Notes: generated from the letters alone by a model not told the origin. Shown: positions 54,091 through 62,480, counted from the first letter of the stretch. The stretch is 64,000 bases of DNA from JBQTKD01 sp963703165 (GCA_963703165.1 OY969798.1:4960001-5024000), one strand, 5' to 3'. Numbers and translations: made by a program.

Positions 54091-55119
54091 ATGACCGCTT
54101 ATTGCTCGTTGTTCGTCGATGCGGGTTACCTAATGGCCGCAGCCTCCACCCGGGTGACCGGGACGTCGCTGCGTGGTGCTACCGACATGGACGTCGCCGG
54201 CCTGCTCGCCGACCTCACCGACCAGGCGCAGGCCGACAGCAACCTGCCGCTGCTGCGTATCCACTGGTACGACGCCGGCACTCGCCAGGGCAGCGCGCTG
54301 CCCGGCCAGAAGGAGATCGGCATGCTGCCGCGGGTCAAGCTGCGGCTGGGTCGCTCCGGGTTCAACGGTGAGCAGAAGGGCGTCGATCTCAAGCTCGCGC
54401 TCGACCTGATCGCCCACTCCCGCAACCGCGTCGTCGAGGTCGCCTACCTGCTCTCCGGTGACGACGACCTGTCCGAGGCCGTGGAAGCCGCGCAACAGCT
54501 CGGCGTTCAGGTCGTCGCTCTGGTCGTGCCTGACGAGGGCGGCAACGCAATCGCGGTCTCCACCAACCTGCAGATCACCGTCGACCGGATGGTCGCCATC
54601 GACGGCTCCGCCATCGACGCCCGCGTCCGCCGCAGCGTGGTCCACGCGCCGGTGTTCGCTCCGGTCGTCACGCCGGCTCCGCCGGTGGAGGAGACGCCGA
54701 CCGAGCCGGCCTGCAACGGCACCGTGCCCGGTCCGCGTGCCGAGGCGAGTCCGACGGCCATCTCCGCCCGCCCGACCCCGTTGTCCGCCATCCCGGCGCG
54801 TGCTCCGCTCGCGCCCCTGACGCCACGACCGAGCCTCGCGTACGCCACGAGCACCGGCGGCGGAAGCTACTTCCCCGGCGACGACCCCAAGATCACCGAG
54901 GCCATCCAGTTCGTCGTGGACAGCGTCGTGCTCAACTGGTGGCGCAGTGCGACTCCGATCATCCGGGAGGAGCTCCTGGACTCGCGGCCGAGCATCCCGA
55001 CCGAGGTGGACCGCACTCTGCTCACCGACCTGTCGAACAAGCTCGGCGTCTACGACCTCCCGCAGTACACCCGCCACGCGCTGCGTGACGCGTTCTGGGA
55101 GACGGTCGAACGACTCTGA
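54091..55119 (+). CDS. NYN-domain (PIN-like) RNase with C-terminal helical domain
   Basis: The 342-residue product has an N-terminal NYN/LabA-type domain. Its conserved acidic residues are in LFVDAGYLMAAA, KGVDLKLALDLI and YLLSGDDDLSEAVEAA, and it ends LQITVDRMVAID. A Pro/Ala-rich linker (about 200-260) leads to a C-terminal helical segment (ITEAIQFVVDSVVLNWWRSA, REELLDSRPSIPTEVDRTLL) that could be a winged-helix RNA-binding module. NYN proteins cleave RNA with a metal; the target is unknown. GGGAAAGG precedes ATG 54091. It is convergent with the lipoprotein gene. Confidence 0.85.
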   Translation: MTAYCSLFVDAGYLMAAASTRVTGTSLRGATDMDVAGLLADLTDQAQADSNLPLLRIHWYDAGTRQGSALPGQKEIGMLPRVKLRLGRSGFNGEQKGVDLKLALDLIAHSRNRVVEVAYLLSGDDDLSEAVEAAQQLGVQVVALVVPDEGGNAIAVSTNLQITVDRMVAIDGSAIDARVRRSVVHAPVFAPVVTPAPPVEETPTEPACNGTVPGPRAEASPTAISARPTPLSAIPARAPLAPLTPRPSLAYATSTGGGSYFPGDDPKITEAIQFVVDSVVLNWWRSATPIIREELLDSRPSIPTEVDRTLLTDLSNKLGVYDLPQYTRHALRDAFWETVERL

Positions 55120-55126
55120 CGCTCGG

Positions 55127-56833
55127 TCAGTTCTCTTTAGCCAGGTAGCTCTGCGCCGCTGTCAGCTCCGGGCGACGGCCGTCACCGGCCTTGGCGAGGT
55201 CGACAAGCTGCTGGTGGTAGGTGCGAGCCTTCGCCGTGTCTCCGGCCAGTTCGGCTGCCTTCGCGGCGCCGGCCAGCGCCCGGAAGCGGTTGGGCTCGAC
55301 CTTCTGCGAGGCCTCGAACTCGGCCAGCGCCTCCGTCGGCTGGTCGAGCTCGAGGAGCATCTCGCCGAGTAGTTCCCGGGCGGGCACGAGCGGTCCCGGC
55401 ATCACGGGGTGCTTCTCCGTGGCTGCCTCCAGGCCCGCTGCTTCGCGCATCAACCGGAGGGCGTCGGTGTTCTGCCCCTCGGCCAGCGCGACCCAGGCTT
55501 CGACGGTCGTCCTCTGGATGTCGGTCTGTCCTGCCCAGTAGTCCTGCTTGGCCGTGACCAACGCGGCCTTGAGGGCGTCGAGCCGTTGCAGTTCGACGCC
55601 GGCCGCGGCCGCGTCGCCGCTGCGGGCGGCGCCGAGCCCGCGAGCGAAGGCGTTGACGGCCTCCGCCTGGGGGAAGCGCTTCCAGCCCAGACCGGCCGGA
55701 TGCAGGGTCAGCCCTGCGGCCTGCTTCCACTCGCCCCGTTCGAACGCGAGCCGGGCGGGAATCGCGGTGAAGGCGTAGGCACCGGCGAAGACCTCGACGT
55801 CGAGCTGCTGGATCGCGTTGATCTCGTCGAGCACACCCTGCGCGGCGGTGTCCTGACCTGTCTGCAGGTAGGCGTACATCAGATAGTCCAGCGCGTGCAG
55901 GGCGTTGTAGGAACCTGCGCCCTGCTGGTGCCCGGAGGTGAGTTCCTCCTTCGCCGACCTGGCCGAGGCGTCGTTGGACTTGATGGACGCGTCCCAGTCG
56001 CCGAGGCGGGTGAAGATGTGTGACGGCATGTGCAGGGCGTGCGGCGCGTCCGGCGCGATTTCCGAGTAGCGCCTGGCTGCGTTAACGCCCTGACCGGCGG
56101 TGGCCGGGTAGTCGTAGGTGTGGATGAGGTAGTGCGTCACACCTGGGTGATCGGGCTGAGCCGCGACGATGGCCTCGAGAATCCCCGCCGCCTTCTTCTG
56201 GTTGGCGTAGGTCTTGTCGGTGGGCTTCGCAGTGGCGTCCAGTGCCAACGCGTAGAAGATCTTCGCCTCGGTGTCGTCAGGGTACGTCTCGACGAGTTTC
56301 TCCATGGCTCCGGCGTAGGCGACCGCTCGAGTGGCATGGTCGACGGTGTCGGAGTCCTTGTAGAAGACGCCGACGGCGTCGATGTAGGCCGCCTCACGGG
56401 GTGTGGCCGCCTGGACGGTCCTGGCCTGTTCCATCGTGGCTCGACCGTCGATGAGTGGTTGGCCGGCGAGCGGCCAGGCGAAGGGGTTGCCCAGCTGGCT
56501 CATGGCCACACCCCAGTGGCCCATGGCGCAGGAGCTGTCCAGTTCGAGGACTTTCTTGAAGCCGGCGGTGGCGGGCGCGAACCAGAACGAGTGCAACAGC
56601 GCCGCGGCGCGGTTGAACTCTGACTGTGCCTCAGGCTTGCACGAGACGGTGAACGCGACCGTGCCGAGCTTGTCCATCGCGTGACCGGCATGGTCGTCGT
56701 GCTCGGCGGGCGTCGTGGGGTCCGGCGTTGTGATCGCGGCGGACGGCGCGTCCTCGGAGCCGCCGCACCCCGCGGCCAGCAGGAAGAGAGAGAGGAGCGG
56801 CAGGCCCCAACGGGCGTGGGAGAGCTGCGGCAT
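55127..56833 (-). CDS. TPR-repeat lipoprotein
   Basis: The 568-residue protein has a lipoprotein signal (LLSLFLLAAGCGG, lipidated Cys at residue 23). An acidic/His-rich stretch (AEHDDHAGHAMDK) follows, then helical repeats of TPR type: AAALLHSFWFAPATAGFKKV, AKIFYALALDATAK, GDWDASIKSNDASARSAK and LLELDQPTEALAEFEASQKV. It resembles large tetratricopeptide proteins of unknown role often annotated with a copper-related N-terminus. The His-rich segment may bind metal (inference). It is divergent from vapB. Confidence 0.82.
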   Translation of the reverse strand: MPQLSHARWGLPLLSLFLLAAGCGGSEDAPSAAITTPDPTTPAEHDDHAGHAMDKLGTVAFTVSCKPEAQSEFNRAAALLHSFWFAPATAGFKKVLELDSSCAMGHWGVAMSQLGNPFAWPLAGQPLIDGRATMEQARTVQAATPREAAYIDAVGVFYKDSDTVDHATRAVAYAGAMEKLVETYPDDTEAKIFYALALDATAKPTDKTYANQKKAAGILEAIVAAQPDHPGVTHYLIHTYDYPATAGQGVNAARRYSEIAPDAPHALHMPSHIFTRLGDWDASIKSNDASARSAKEELTSGHQQGAGSYNALHALDYLMYAYLQTGQDTAAQGVLDEINAIQQLDVEVFAGAYAFTAIPARLAFERGEWKQAAGLTLHPAGLGWKRFPQAEAVNAFARGLGAARSGDAAAAGVELQRLDALKAALVTAKQDYWAGQTDIQRTTVEAWVALAEGQNTDALRLMREAAGLEAATEKHPVMPGPLVPARELLGEMLLELDQPTEALAEFEASQKVEPNRFRALAGAAKAAELAGDTAKARTYHQQLVDLAKAGDGRRPELTAAQSYLAKEN

Positions 56834-56929
56834 CTGGCCACCTCCGGCAAGTAGGAGACCTCTGGCTTTGCGTGCCGGAATTTAGCACCGGTCAGTGGTG
56901 CCGAACCGAAAGGAGCGAACCGAAGACCT

Positions 56930-56954
56930 GTGTAACTGTGATACTGTGTTACAC
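56930..56954 (+). promoter_or_regulatory. Operator/promoter of vapBC
   Basis: GTGTAAC (56930-56936) and GTTACAC (56948-56954) are perfect 7-bp arms that end exactly at the GTG start codon. TACTGT (56942-56947), a TANNNT -10 box, lies 7 nt before the start, so the transcript is probably leaderless and VapBC would bind on top of the promoter. Confidence 0.65.
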
Positions 56955-57218
56955 GTGCCCAATATTACGCTCGCGGTCCCTGACGACGTGCTGCGTCGCG
57001 CGAAGATCCACGCCGCAGAACAGGGCACGTCGGTCAGCGAGCTCGTGCGGCAGTACCTGATCTCGCTGGCCGGGCGCGACGAGGAGTTCGCTCGCTTGCG
57101 CGGGCTGCAGGACGCCGTGCTGGCGCGCCTGCAGGACGATCCGGAGTTCGTCTTCTCCGCCTCGCAGCGACGAAGGCGCGACGAGATCCACGACCGCGCC
57201 GCGTCGCGAGAGTCCTGA
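56955..57218 (+). CDS. vapB: VapB-type ribbon-helix-helix antitoxin
   Basis: The 87-residue product begins VPNITLAVPDDVLRRAKIHA followed by AEQGTSVSELVRQYLISLAG, an RHH DNA-binding fold. The C-terminal part (EFARLRGLQDAVLARLQDDP to RDEIHDRAASRES) should wrap around the toxin. GTG at 56955 is chosen because the strand begins there and no ribosome-binding site exists for any upstream codon in the longer frame. The toxin gene starts 2 nt after its stop. Confidence 0.86.
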   Translation: MPNITLAVPDDVLRRAKIHAAEQGTSVSELVRQYLISLAGRDEEFARLRGLQDAVLARLQDDPEFVFSASQRRRRDEIHDRAASRES

Positions 57219-57219
57219 C

Positions 57220-57630
57220 ATGCGGTTCGTCGACTCCAACGTCCTGCTCTATCTCGTGTCGACGGATCCCGACGAGTCCAGGAAGCGCGGCGTGGCCCTC
57301 GATCTGTTGGGCGAGTCGGACCTGTGCGTGTCCACCCAGGTACTGGGCGAGTTCTACGTCCAGGCCACTCGATCGAGTCGCCCGAAGGCGTTGAGTCACG
57401 TCGATGCGGTGGACCTCATCGAGTCCTTCGGGCGTTATCCCGTGCAGGCCGTCACGCACGCCGTCGTCAGGGCCGCGTTGGCAACGCGGACGCGCTTCGG
57501 AATCTCCTACTGGGATGCCGCGATCATCGAGGCGGCCCGCGTCGCCGGAGCGGACGTCGTGCTGAGCGAGGACCTGCAGGACGGACAGGATTTCGCCGGA
57601 GTGCGCATCGCCAACCCGTTTCGAGCGTGA
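57220..57630 (+). CDS. vapC: VapC-type PIN-domain toxin
   Basis: The 136-residue PIN ribonuclease has the catalytic Asp in RFVDSNVLLYLVST, the Glu in TQVLGEFYVQATR, the Asp in GISYWDAAIIEAARVAGAD and the last acidic cluster in VLSEDLQDGQDF. It forms a standard VapBC module with the RHH antitoxin directly upstream, distinct from the Phd-PIN pair at 3.0-3.7 kb. Its RNA target is unknown. Confidence 0.9.
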   Translation: MRFVDSNVLLYLVSTDPDESRKRGVALDLLGESDLCVSTQVLGEFYVQATRSSRPKALSHVDAVDLIESFGRYPVQAVTHAVVRAALATRTRFGISYWDAAIIEAARVAGADVVLSEDLQDGQDFAGVRIANPFRA

Positions 57631-57654
57631 GTCGCACAGCCGGCCGCCCCAGCG

Positions 57655-57676
57655 ACTGACCTACAGTCAGGTCAGT
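57655..57676. terminator. Hairpin between convergent vapC and the thioredoxin-like gene
   Basis: ACTGACCT (57655-57662) and AGGTCAGT (57669-57676) form a perfect 8-bp stem with a 6-nt loop. It overlaps the stop codon of the minus-strand gene. Confidence 0.5.
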
Positions 57677-58238
57677 TCGGGTCGTTGCCCGGCTTCCATT
57701 TGATCCCGCAGCCCATGCCCGGCGTGTGCGGCTCCGGCACGGCCTTGCCGGCGAGCACCAGGGTGACCGCCTCGCGCAACGTCTCGCCGGTGACCGGCTT
57801 GCCGTTGCTGGGTCGGGAGTCGTCGAACTGGCCGCGCCAGGCGAGCTTCCCGTCGGAGTTGTAGAGGAAGAAGTCCGGGGTGCACGCGGCTTTGTAGGCC
57901 AGGGCGACCTGCTGCGACGTGTCCATCAGATAGGGGAACGCGAAGCCTGCCCGGGCAGCCTGGTCGGCCGCGCCCTCGGGGCCGTCGTCCGGGTACTTGT
58001 CCGTGTCGTTGCTGCAGATGCCGAGCACCACCGCGCCCGCGGTCATGAGCTCCGCGGCCAAGGGGCCGAGCGTCGACTCGATGTGCTTGACGTACGGGCA
58101 GTGGTTGCAGATGAACGCGACCAGCAGCGCGGGGGCGCCGACGTGGTCGGTCAACGACACCGTGGCGCCGTCGATCGAGGGCAGAACGAACTCGGGCGCC
58201 GGTGTACCCAGCGGGACCATGTGCGAAGTGACAGCCAT
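57672..58238 (-). CDS. Thioredoxin-fold (AhpC/TSA-like) protein
   Basis: The 188-residue protein of the peroxiredoxin/thioredoxin superfamily begins with APEFVLPSIDGATVSLTDHV and has NHCPYVKHIESTL with a single N-terminal active-site Cys. It also has ICSNDTDKYPDDGPEG and the C-terminal GMGCGIKWKPGN. This is the TlpA-like group with the motif CNHCPYV; in it the two cysteines of FICNHCPYV can form a CxxC pair. A reductase or peroxidase role is likely. ATG 58238. Confidence 0.85.
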   Translation of the reverse strand: MAVTSHMVPLGTPAPEFVLPSIDGATVSLTDHVGAPALLVAFICNHCPYVKHIESTLGPLAAELMTAGAVVLGICSNDTDKYPDDGPEGAADQAARAGFAFPYLMDTSQQVALAYKAACTPDFFLYNSDGKLAWRGQFDDSRPSNGKPVTGETLREAVTLVLAGKAVPEPHTPGMGCGIKWKPGNDPN

Positions 58239-58302
58239 GTCTCGATGATGCCGCAGCCGCCTTGGCATCACACGGACGCAGTCGGCGCGGGCACATCGAG
58301 GC

Positions 58303-58548
58303 TCAGTAGTGGTAGTGGGTCTGGGCGATGATCACCATCTCGTCGGTGACCTTGTACACGAGTCGATGCTCCTGGGTGATACGCCGCGACCAGTAACCCT
58401 GCAACTGGTACTTCAACGGTTCGGGCTGACCGGTGCCCTCGATCGGCGTGCGCCTGATCTCCTCGATCAGGCGGTTGATCTTCTTCTGCGTCTTTGCATC
58501 CCAGCTGAGGTAGTCATCCCAGGCGTGATCGTGGAAGGCGATGATCAC
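58303..58548 (-). CDS. yoeB: YoeB-family ribosome-dependent mRNA interferase toxin
   Basis: The 81-residue product begins VIIAFHDHAWDDYLSWDAKT, followed by KINRLIEEIRRTP, the core GTGQPEPLKYQLQGYWSRRI and the end EHRLVYKVTDEMVIIAQTHYHY. The C-terminal His and Tyr, Arg in YWSRRI and Glu are the family catalytic set. Its GTG overlaps the antitoxin stop by 4 nt (GTGA), and its length is close to E. coli YoeB (84 residues). It cleaves mRNA in the ribosomal A site (family knowledge). Confidence 0.93.
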   Translation of the reverse strand: MIIAFHDHAWDDYLSWDAKTQKKINRLIEEIRRTPIEGTGQPEPLKYQLQGYWSRRITQEHRLVYKVTDEMVIIAQTHYHY

Positions 58549-58925
58549 CGGCCGACGACGGCCTTCTTCACCGCCGCGCGCTTCGGGGGCGCGGCCTTCT
58601 TCGCGGTCGCCTTCTTCGTCGTGGAAGCAGCCTTCTTGGCGGGTGCTTTCTTCGCTACAGCTTTGCGGGGGACCGGCTCGGCGCCGATGAGCTCGCGCTC
58701 GGTGAAGCGGCCGGCCTCGATGTCCTCGATGGCTTCTCGTAAACGCTTCGCGTTGGCAGGGGACCGGAGCAGGTGCGCAGTTTCTTGAATCGAGCGCCAT
58801 TCGTCCGCCGCGATCAGAAAGGCGGATCCGTTGCGTGACGTGATCTCGACACCCTCGACGTCATCATTGACCTGCTTGATCAGGCCATACAGGTTCTTGC
58901 GGGCTTCGCTCGCGGAGACAGGCAC
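58545..58925 (-). CDS. yefM: YefM-family antitoxin with a long Lys/Ala-rich tail
   Basis: The 126-residue product is longer than typical YefM (about 83-90). The N-terminal Phd/YefM fold (VPVSASEARKNLYGLIKQVN, SRNGSAFLIAADEWRSIQET) and the toxin-binding helix (SPANAKRLREAIEDIEAGRF) are normal. From about residue 82 it carries 45 residues of KKAPAKKA-like repeats, ending AVVGR, that resemble histone H1-like or HupB-type tails. GTG 58925 has GGAAGG upstream; the long frame to 59087 has no such signal. It overlaps yoeB. The tail may add nonspecific DNA binding (inference). Confidence 0.88.
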   Translation of the reverse strand: MPVSASEARKNLYGLIKQVNDDVEGVEITSRNGSAFLIAADEWRSIQETAHLLRSPANAKRLREAIEDIEAGRFTERELIGAEPVPRKAVAKKAPAKKAASTTKKATAKKAAPPKRAAVKKAVVGR

Positions 58926-58940
58926 CCTGGTCCTTCCATC

Positions 58941-58965
58941 AGTCGTACCGTCCCATGGTACGACT
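58941..58965 (-). promoter_or_regulatory. yefM-yoeB operator
   Basis: AGTCGTACC (58941-58949) and GGTACGACT (58957-58965) are perfect 9-bp arms with 7 nt between, 15 nt upstream of the yefM start. GTAC-cored repeats are typical YefM-YoeB operators. Confidence 0.65.
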
Positions 58966-59065
58966 CGCTGCGGTCGATTGCCAGATCGGGCCACCCTCGC
59001 TAGGTCCACACCGCCGCGGGTGCCGCGTGGGACGGCGTCATCACCGTCGAATAACAAGGTCCGTT

Positions 59066-59104
59066 CCGAAACGCCCGAGCCGGTCATCGACTCGGGCGTT
59101 TCGG
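59066..59104. terminator. Orphan 14-bp hairpin in a divergent intergenic region
   Basis: CCGAAACGCCCGAG (59066-59079) and CTCGGGCGTTTCGG (59091-59104) form a perfect 14-bp stem with an 11-nt loop. The flanking genes (yefM and the PAP2 gene) both point away from it, so it ends no known gene. Apart from this hairpin and the operator, the 331 nt from 58926 to 59256 hold nothing I can name. Confidence 0.55.
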
Positions 59105-59256
59105 CTTGTGCGTGCGCTCCACCATTCGGCCAGATGTGGCCCCCGGGGGCTGGGCGTCGTGAGGCCAGGAGATGTCGTCCCTCGAGTCCGGCACGGCCAC
59201 CGAATGGTTAGCGTGACCCATCGCGGGCAGTCGGCTCGGGCTGAGGGGAGCACGAG

Positions 59257-60720
59257 TTGTTCAGAAACGCACGACGGTCGGCGCAGGCGCTGGACCGATC
59301 GCTGTTCGACCGGGTCGCCGCAAAACCGACGCCGATGCTCGACGTGATCCTGCCCAAACTCTCCCGCGCGGCCGATCACGGCGTGCTGTGGGCCGGGGTG
59401 GCGCTGGCTTTGGCCGCGAAGGGTGGCAAGGAGAATCGCCGCGCGGCGCTGCGAGGGATGGGCGGCCTGGCGTTGGCCAGCACGGCCGTCAACGGCCCGG
59501 CCAAGTTGGCGTTCCGTCGTGAACGGCCGAACGACGAGCTGGTGCTGGCGATCCGTCAGCTGGCCCGTCGCCCGACGAGCTCGTCCTTCCCGTCCGGGCA
59601 TTCCGCCTCGGCCGCGGCGTTCGCGACCGGCGTCGCGTTGGAACGGCCCCTGCTCGGCGTCGGCGTGGGAATGCTGGCGAGCGGCGTGGCCTGGTCGCGG
59701 GTGCATACGGGCGTGCACTACCCCGGCGACGTGCTCGTCGGAGTGGCCCTCGGGGCGGCGGCAACCGCGCTGCTGACCCGCATCTGGCCGCTGCGTCCAC
59801 CGCCTGCCGGCCAGCTCGGTCGGGGCGAGGAGATCTCACTGCCCAAGCTCACCGACGGCGCCGGACTGCACATCGTCGTCAATCCCTCCTCCGGGCCGCG
59901 CGGACCCGAGGAACTGATCAAGCAACTCAGCGAGGCCTGGCCCGCGGCGATTGTGGCGGAACTGGAGGAGGGCGCGGACCTCGCCAAGGTCCTCACGGAG
60001 GCCGCCGCCGAATGTTCGGTACTCGGCATCTCCGGGGGGGACGGCTCGGTCAACGCTGCCGCCCAGGTTGCGACCGAGGCGGGTCTGCCGTTGCTGGTCG
60101 TCCCAGGCGGCACGCTGAACCACTTCGCCGCCGAACTCGGCCTGAACACCCCCGAGGACACCATCGCCGGGGGGCAGGCGGGCACCGGCGAACTCGTCGA
60201 CGTCGCCGCCATCATCCCGACGGGCGGGGAACCACAGCTGTTCCTCAACGCCGCCAGCGTCGGGGTCTACCCGGAACTGGTCGCGGCCCGGGAGAAGCTC
60301 GAGGACCGCATCGGCAAGTGGCCGGCGCTGCTCGTCGCCCTGGTCCGGGTACTGCGCGAGTATGAGCCTCTGGAGATCGAGGTCGACGGGGAGCGCCGCC
60401 TCACCTGGATGCTCTTCCTCGGCAACTGCGTGTTCTCCCCGCAGGGTTTCGCCCCGACCTACCGGACGCGCCTGGACGACGGGCTCCTCGACGTGCGACT
60501 GGTCGACGCCAGCCACCCGTACTCCCGTTCCCGGCTGATCGCCGCGGTCATGTTCGGCCGACTGTCCCGCAGCCCGGTGCTGGACACCCGCCACGTCGAC
60601 GAGGTTCGGGTGCGCGCCATCGGCGATGAGGTCCCGCCCGCGCGCGACGGCGAGGTCGGCGACCCCGTGCGGGAGTTCACCGTGCGGAAGATCGGGGCGC
60701 TGCCCGTCTACCGGCCGTGA
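59257..60720 (+). CDS. PAP2 phosphatase fused to a diacylglycerol kinase-type lipid kinase
   Basis: The 487-residue protein has two enzymes. The N-terminal PAP2 membrane domain carries the three motifs KLAFRRERP (KX6RP type), SFPSGHS and SRVHTGVHYPGD. The C-terminal DAGK_cat domain starts LHIVVNPSSGPRGPEEL and has the ATP-site ISGGDGSVNAAAQVA and VVPGGTLNHFAAEL. Such fusions could phosphorylate and dephosphorylate polyprenyl or lipid alcohols (inference). The start is TTG at 59257 with GGGGAGC upstream. Confidence 0.9.
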   Translation: MFRNARRSAQALDRSLFDRVAAKPTPMLDVILPKLSRAADHGVLWAGVALALAAKGGKENRRAALRGMGGLALASTAVNGPAKLAFRRERPNDELVLAIRQLARRPTSSSFPSGHSASAAAFATGVALERPLLGVGVGMLASGVAWSRVHTGVHYPGDVLVGVALGAAATALLTRIWPLRPPPAGQLGRGEEISLPKLTDGAGLHIVVNPSSGPRGPEELIKQLSEAWPAAIVAELEEGADLAKVLTEAAAECSVLGISGGDGSVNAAAQVATEAGLPLLVVPGGTLNHFAAELGLNTPEDTIAGGQAGTGELVDVAAIIPTGGEPQLFLNAASVGVYPELVAAREKLEDRIGKWPALLVALVRVLREYEPLEIEVDGERRLTWMLFLGNCVFSPQGFAPTYRTRLDDGLLDVRLVDASHPYSRSRLIAAVMFGRLSRSPVLDTRHVDEVRVRAIGDEVPPARDGEVGDPVREFTVRKIGALPVYRP

Positions 60721-60760
60721 GCGGACGTGCTTTCGGCGCGTGGGTGGGTAGCTTTCGCGC

Positions 60761-61273
60761 ATGCCCCGCATCGAGGTCGTCGTCGGCACCATCGTCACCG
60801 AGCAGGTTGACGCCATCGTGAATGCCGCCAACTCCACGCTGCAGGGCGGCGGCGGAGTGGACGGTGCGATTCATCTGGCCGCCGGGCCGAAGCTCGCCGA
60901 GGCAGGGAGCAAGCTGGCGCCCTGCCCGACCGGCGACGCGAAAGCGACGCCCGCCTTCGACCTGCCCGCCCCGATCAAGCACGTGATCCACACCGTCGGA
61001 CCGGTCTGGAACGGCGGCACCTCGGGCGAGGCCGAGATGCTGGCGTCCTGCTATCGACGGTGCCTCGAGGTCGCCGACGAGCTGCGCGCCAAATCGGTCG
61101 CATTCCCGGCGATCTCCACCGGCGTCTACGGGTACCCGCTGGAGCTGGCTGCGGAGGTCGTGGCCGACACGTTCCGGAACACCCGGACCGAGGTCGAGCT
61201 GATCCGCATGGTCGCTTTCGACGACGATGCCGGCGAGGTGCTCCGGCACGCGTTGGCGAGCTACATCGAGTAG
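60761..61273 (+). CDS. Macrodomain protein (MacroD-type ADP-ribosyl hydrolase)
   Basis: The 170-residue single macrodomain has PRIEVVVGTIVTEQVDAIVN, the ADP-ribose loop AANSTLQGGGGVDGAIHLAA and the second loop AFPAISTGVYGYPLELAAEV. The GGGGVDGAIH motif is that of MacroD/YmdB enzymes which remove ADP-ribose from acidic residues or O-acetyl-ADP-ribose. ATG 60761, 40 nt after the lipid kinase fusion. Confidence 0.93.
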   Translation: MPRIEVVVGTIVTEQVDAIVNAANSTLQGGGGVDGAIHLAAGPKLAEAGSKLAPCPTGDAKATPAFDLPAPIKHVIHTVGPVWNGGTSGEAEMLASCYRRCLEVADELRAKSVAFPAISTGVYGYPLELAAEVVADTFRNTRTEVELIRMVAFDDDAGEVLRHALASYIE

Positions 61274-61277
61274 CGGG

Positions 61278-62462
61278 TCAGTGCTCCATGCGTGCGACGC
61301 CGAGGGCCCGCAGGCGTGCGAGCTCCGTGGTGTCCTGAGCGTCGAGCCAGTCGACGAGCTGCTCGAAGTTGACACACCGCACGTCGGGCTTGGAGCAGGT
61401 CTCGTGCATGAACTGGCCGAGCGCTGCGTGGTAGACGCCCATGTTCCACTCGGCGAAGTGGTGACCGATGATCAGCGGCGCACGGTTGCCGTTGTAGACG
61501 GCGTCCAGGGCGTTGCGGTACGTGCGGACCATCTGGTCCTGCATGCGGTCGCGGCTGCCGGCGGTGGTGAGCTTGCCCTGCTGCTCGTAGAAGTTGTAGT
61601 CCATCGACAGAACGTCGCGACCGGTGTCGGCCATGTCAAGAACCTGCAGCGGGATGTCCCACAGGCTGGTGGTCTCGGTCTTCTTGGGCCACTGCAGGTA
61701 GCCCCACCCGCTGGTGTCGTAGCGGAAGCCCTCGTCCGCCAGGAGGGGCAGGAAGACCGACCGCTTGCCCTCCAGACACGGCGTACGTGCCCCGATGATG
61801 TCCTCACGGGTCCACGGGTTCGCGGCGGCATCGGGGGCATCGGCGTTGGCCCGCCAGTTCTCGATGATCTGGTACCACTGCTCGAGCTCGCTGCTCCAGG
61901 CGGCGCGGTCGAACGCCGCGACGCCCTTGGCGCCGCACATGTGGCCGAGGAAGTGCGTGCCGATCTCGTGGCCCTCGTTGAAGGCGGCCTGTGCTTGGTC
62001 CATCCGCTCGCGGACCTCGGCGTCGGTGCCGCCGAAGCCGACCTCGGAGTAGCCGACCGGGAAGTTCGGCGGGCGGTAGACGTTCTTCTTGTCGTCGGGC
62101 AGCCAGTACGTTCCGCTGAGATACGCGGTGAACTTGGCGTCGGTGTCCTTCGCGATGTCCCGGTAGTACTTCCACCGGTCGATGCTGCCGGCGCCGTCGA
62201 AGGAGAACACGACGAACTGCGGCGGCTTCTCGCCCGGCGCCAACTTCGAGGGGACCGCCGCTGCGGTGGCGGTGGGCTCGGGAGCCGGGTTCATGGACGG
62301 ATCGGTGCTCGGCGAGGCGCTGGGAACCGGCAGCCCGCCCACGTCGGAGGCGGCCGTGGCCTGCGGGTCCGCGGACCCGGGCAGGTAGACGGCAAGCAGG
62401 GCGAGGCCCACGGCAGTGGCGACCAGGGCGGTGTCGAGCACCCGTCGGCGTCTCGGAAACAT
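61278..62462 (-). CDS. Secreted polysaccharide deacetylase-like protein
   Basis: The 394-residue product has one N-terminal membrane helix or signal (LDTALVATAVGLALLAVYLP). A Pro/Thr/Ala-rich linker (30-80) leads to a NodB-like barrel with VVFSFDGAGSIDRWKYY, EIGTHFLGHMCG (metal His pair), RTPCLEGKR and the late YDTSGWG. The usual catalytic pair SFDDG is SFDGAG, so one metal-binding Asp may be missing and activity is uncertain. The ATG at 62462 is preceded by a 14-bp hairpin containing an AGGAGGTG sequence. Confidence 0.85.
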   Translation of the reverse strand: MFPRRRRVLDTALVATAVGLALLAVYLPGSADPQATAASDVGGLPVPSASPSTDPSMNPAPEPTATAAAVPSKLAPGEKPPQFVVFSFDGAGSIDRWKYYRDIAKDTDAKFTAYLSGTYWLPDDKKNVYRPPNFPVGYSEVGFGGTDAEVRERMDQAQAAFNEGHEIGTHFLGHMCGAKGVAAFDRAAWSSELEQWYQIIENWRANADAPDAAANPWTREDIIGARTPCLEGKRSVFLPLLADEGFRYDTSGWGYLQWPKKTETTSLWDIPLQVLDMADTGRDVLSMDYNFYEQQGKLTTAGSRDRMQDQMVRTYRNALDAVYNGNRAPLIIGHHFAEWNMGVYHAALGQFMHETCSKPDVRCVNFEQLVDWLDAQDTTELARLRALGVARMEH

Positions 62463-62480
62463 TCGGTCACGGTAGGTGTG

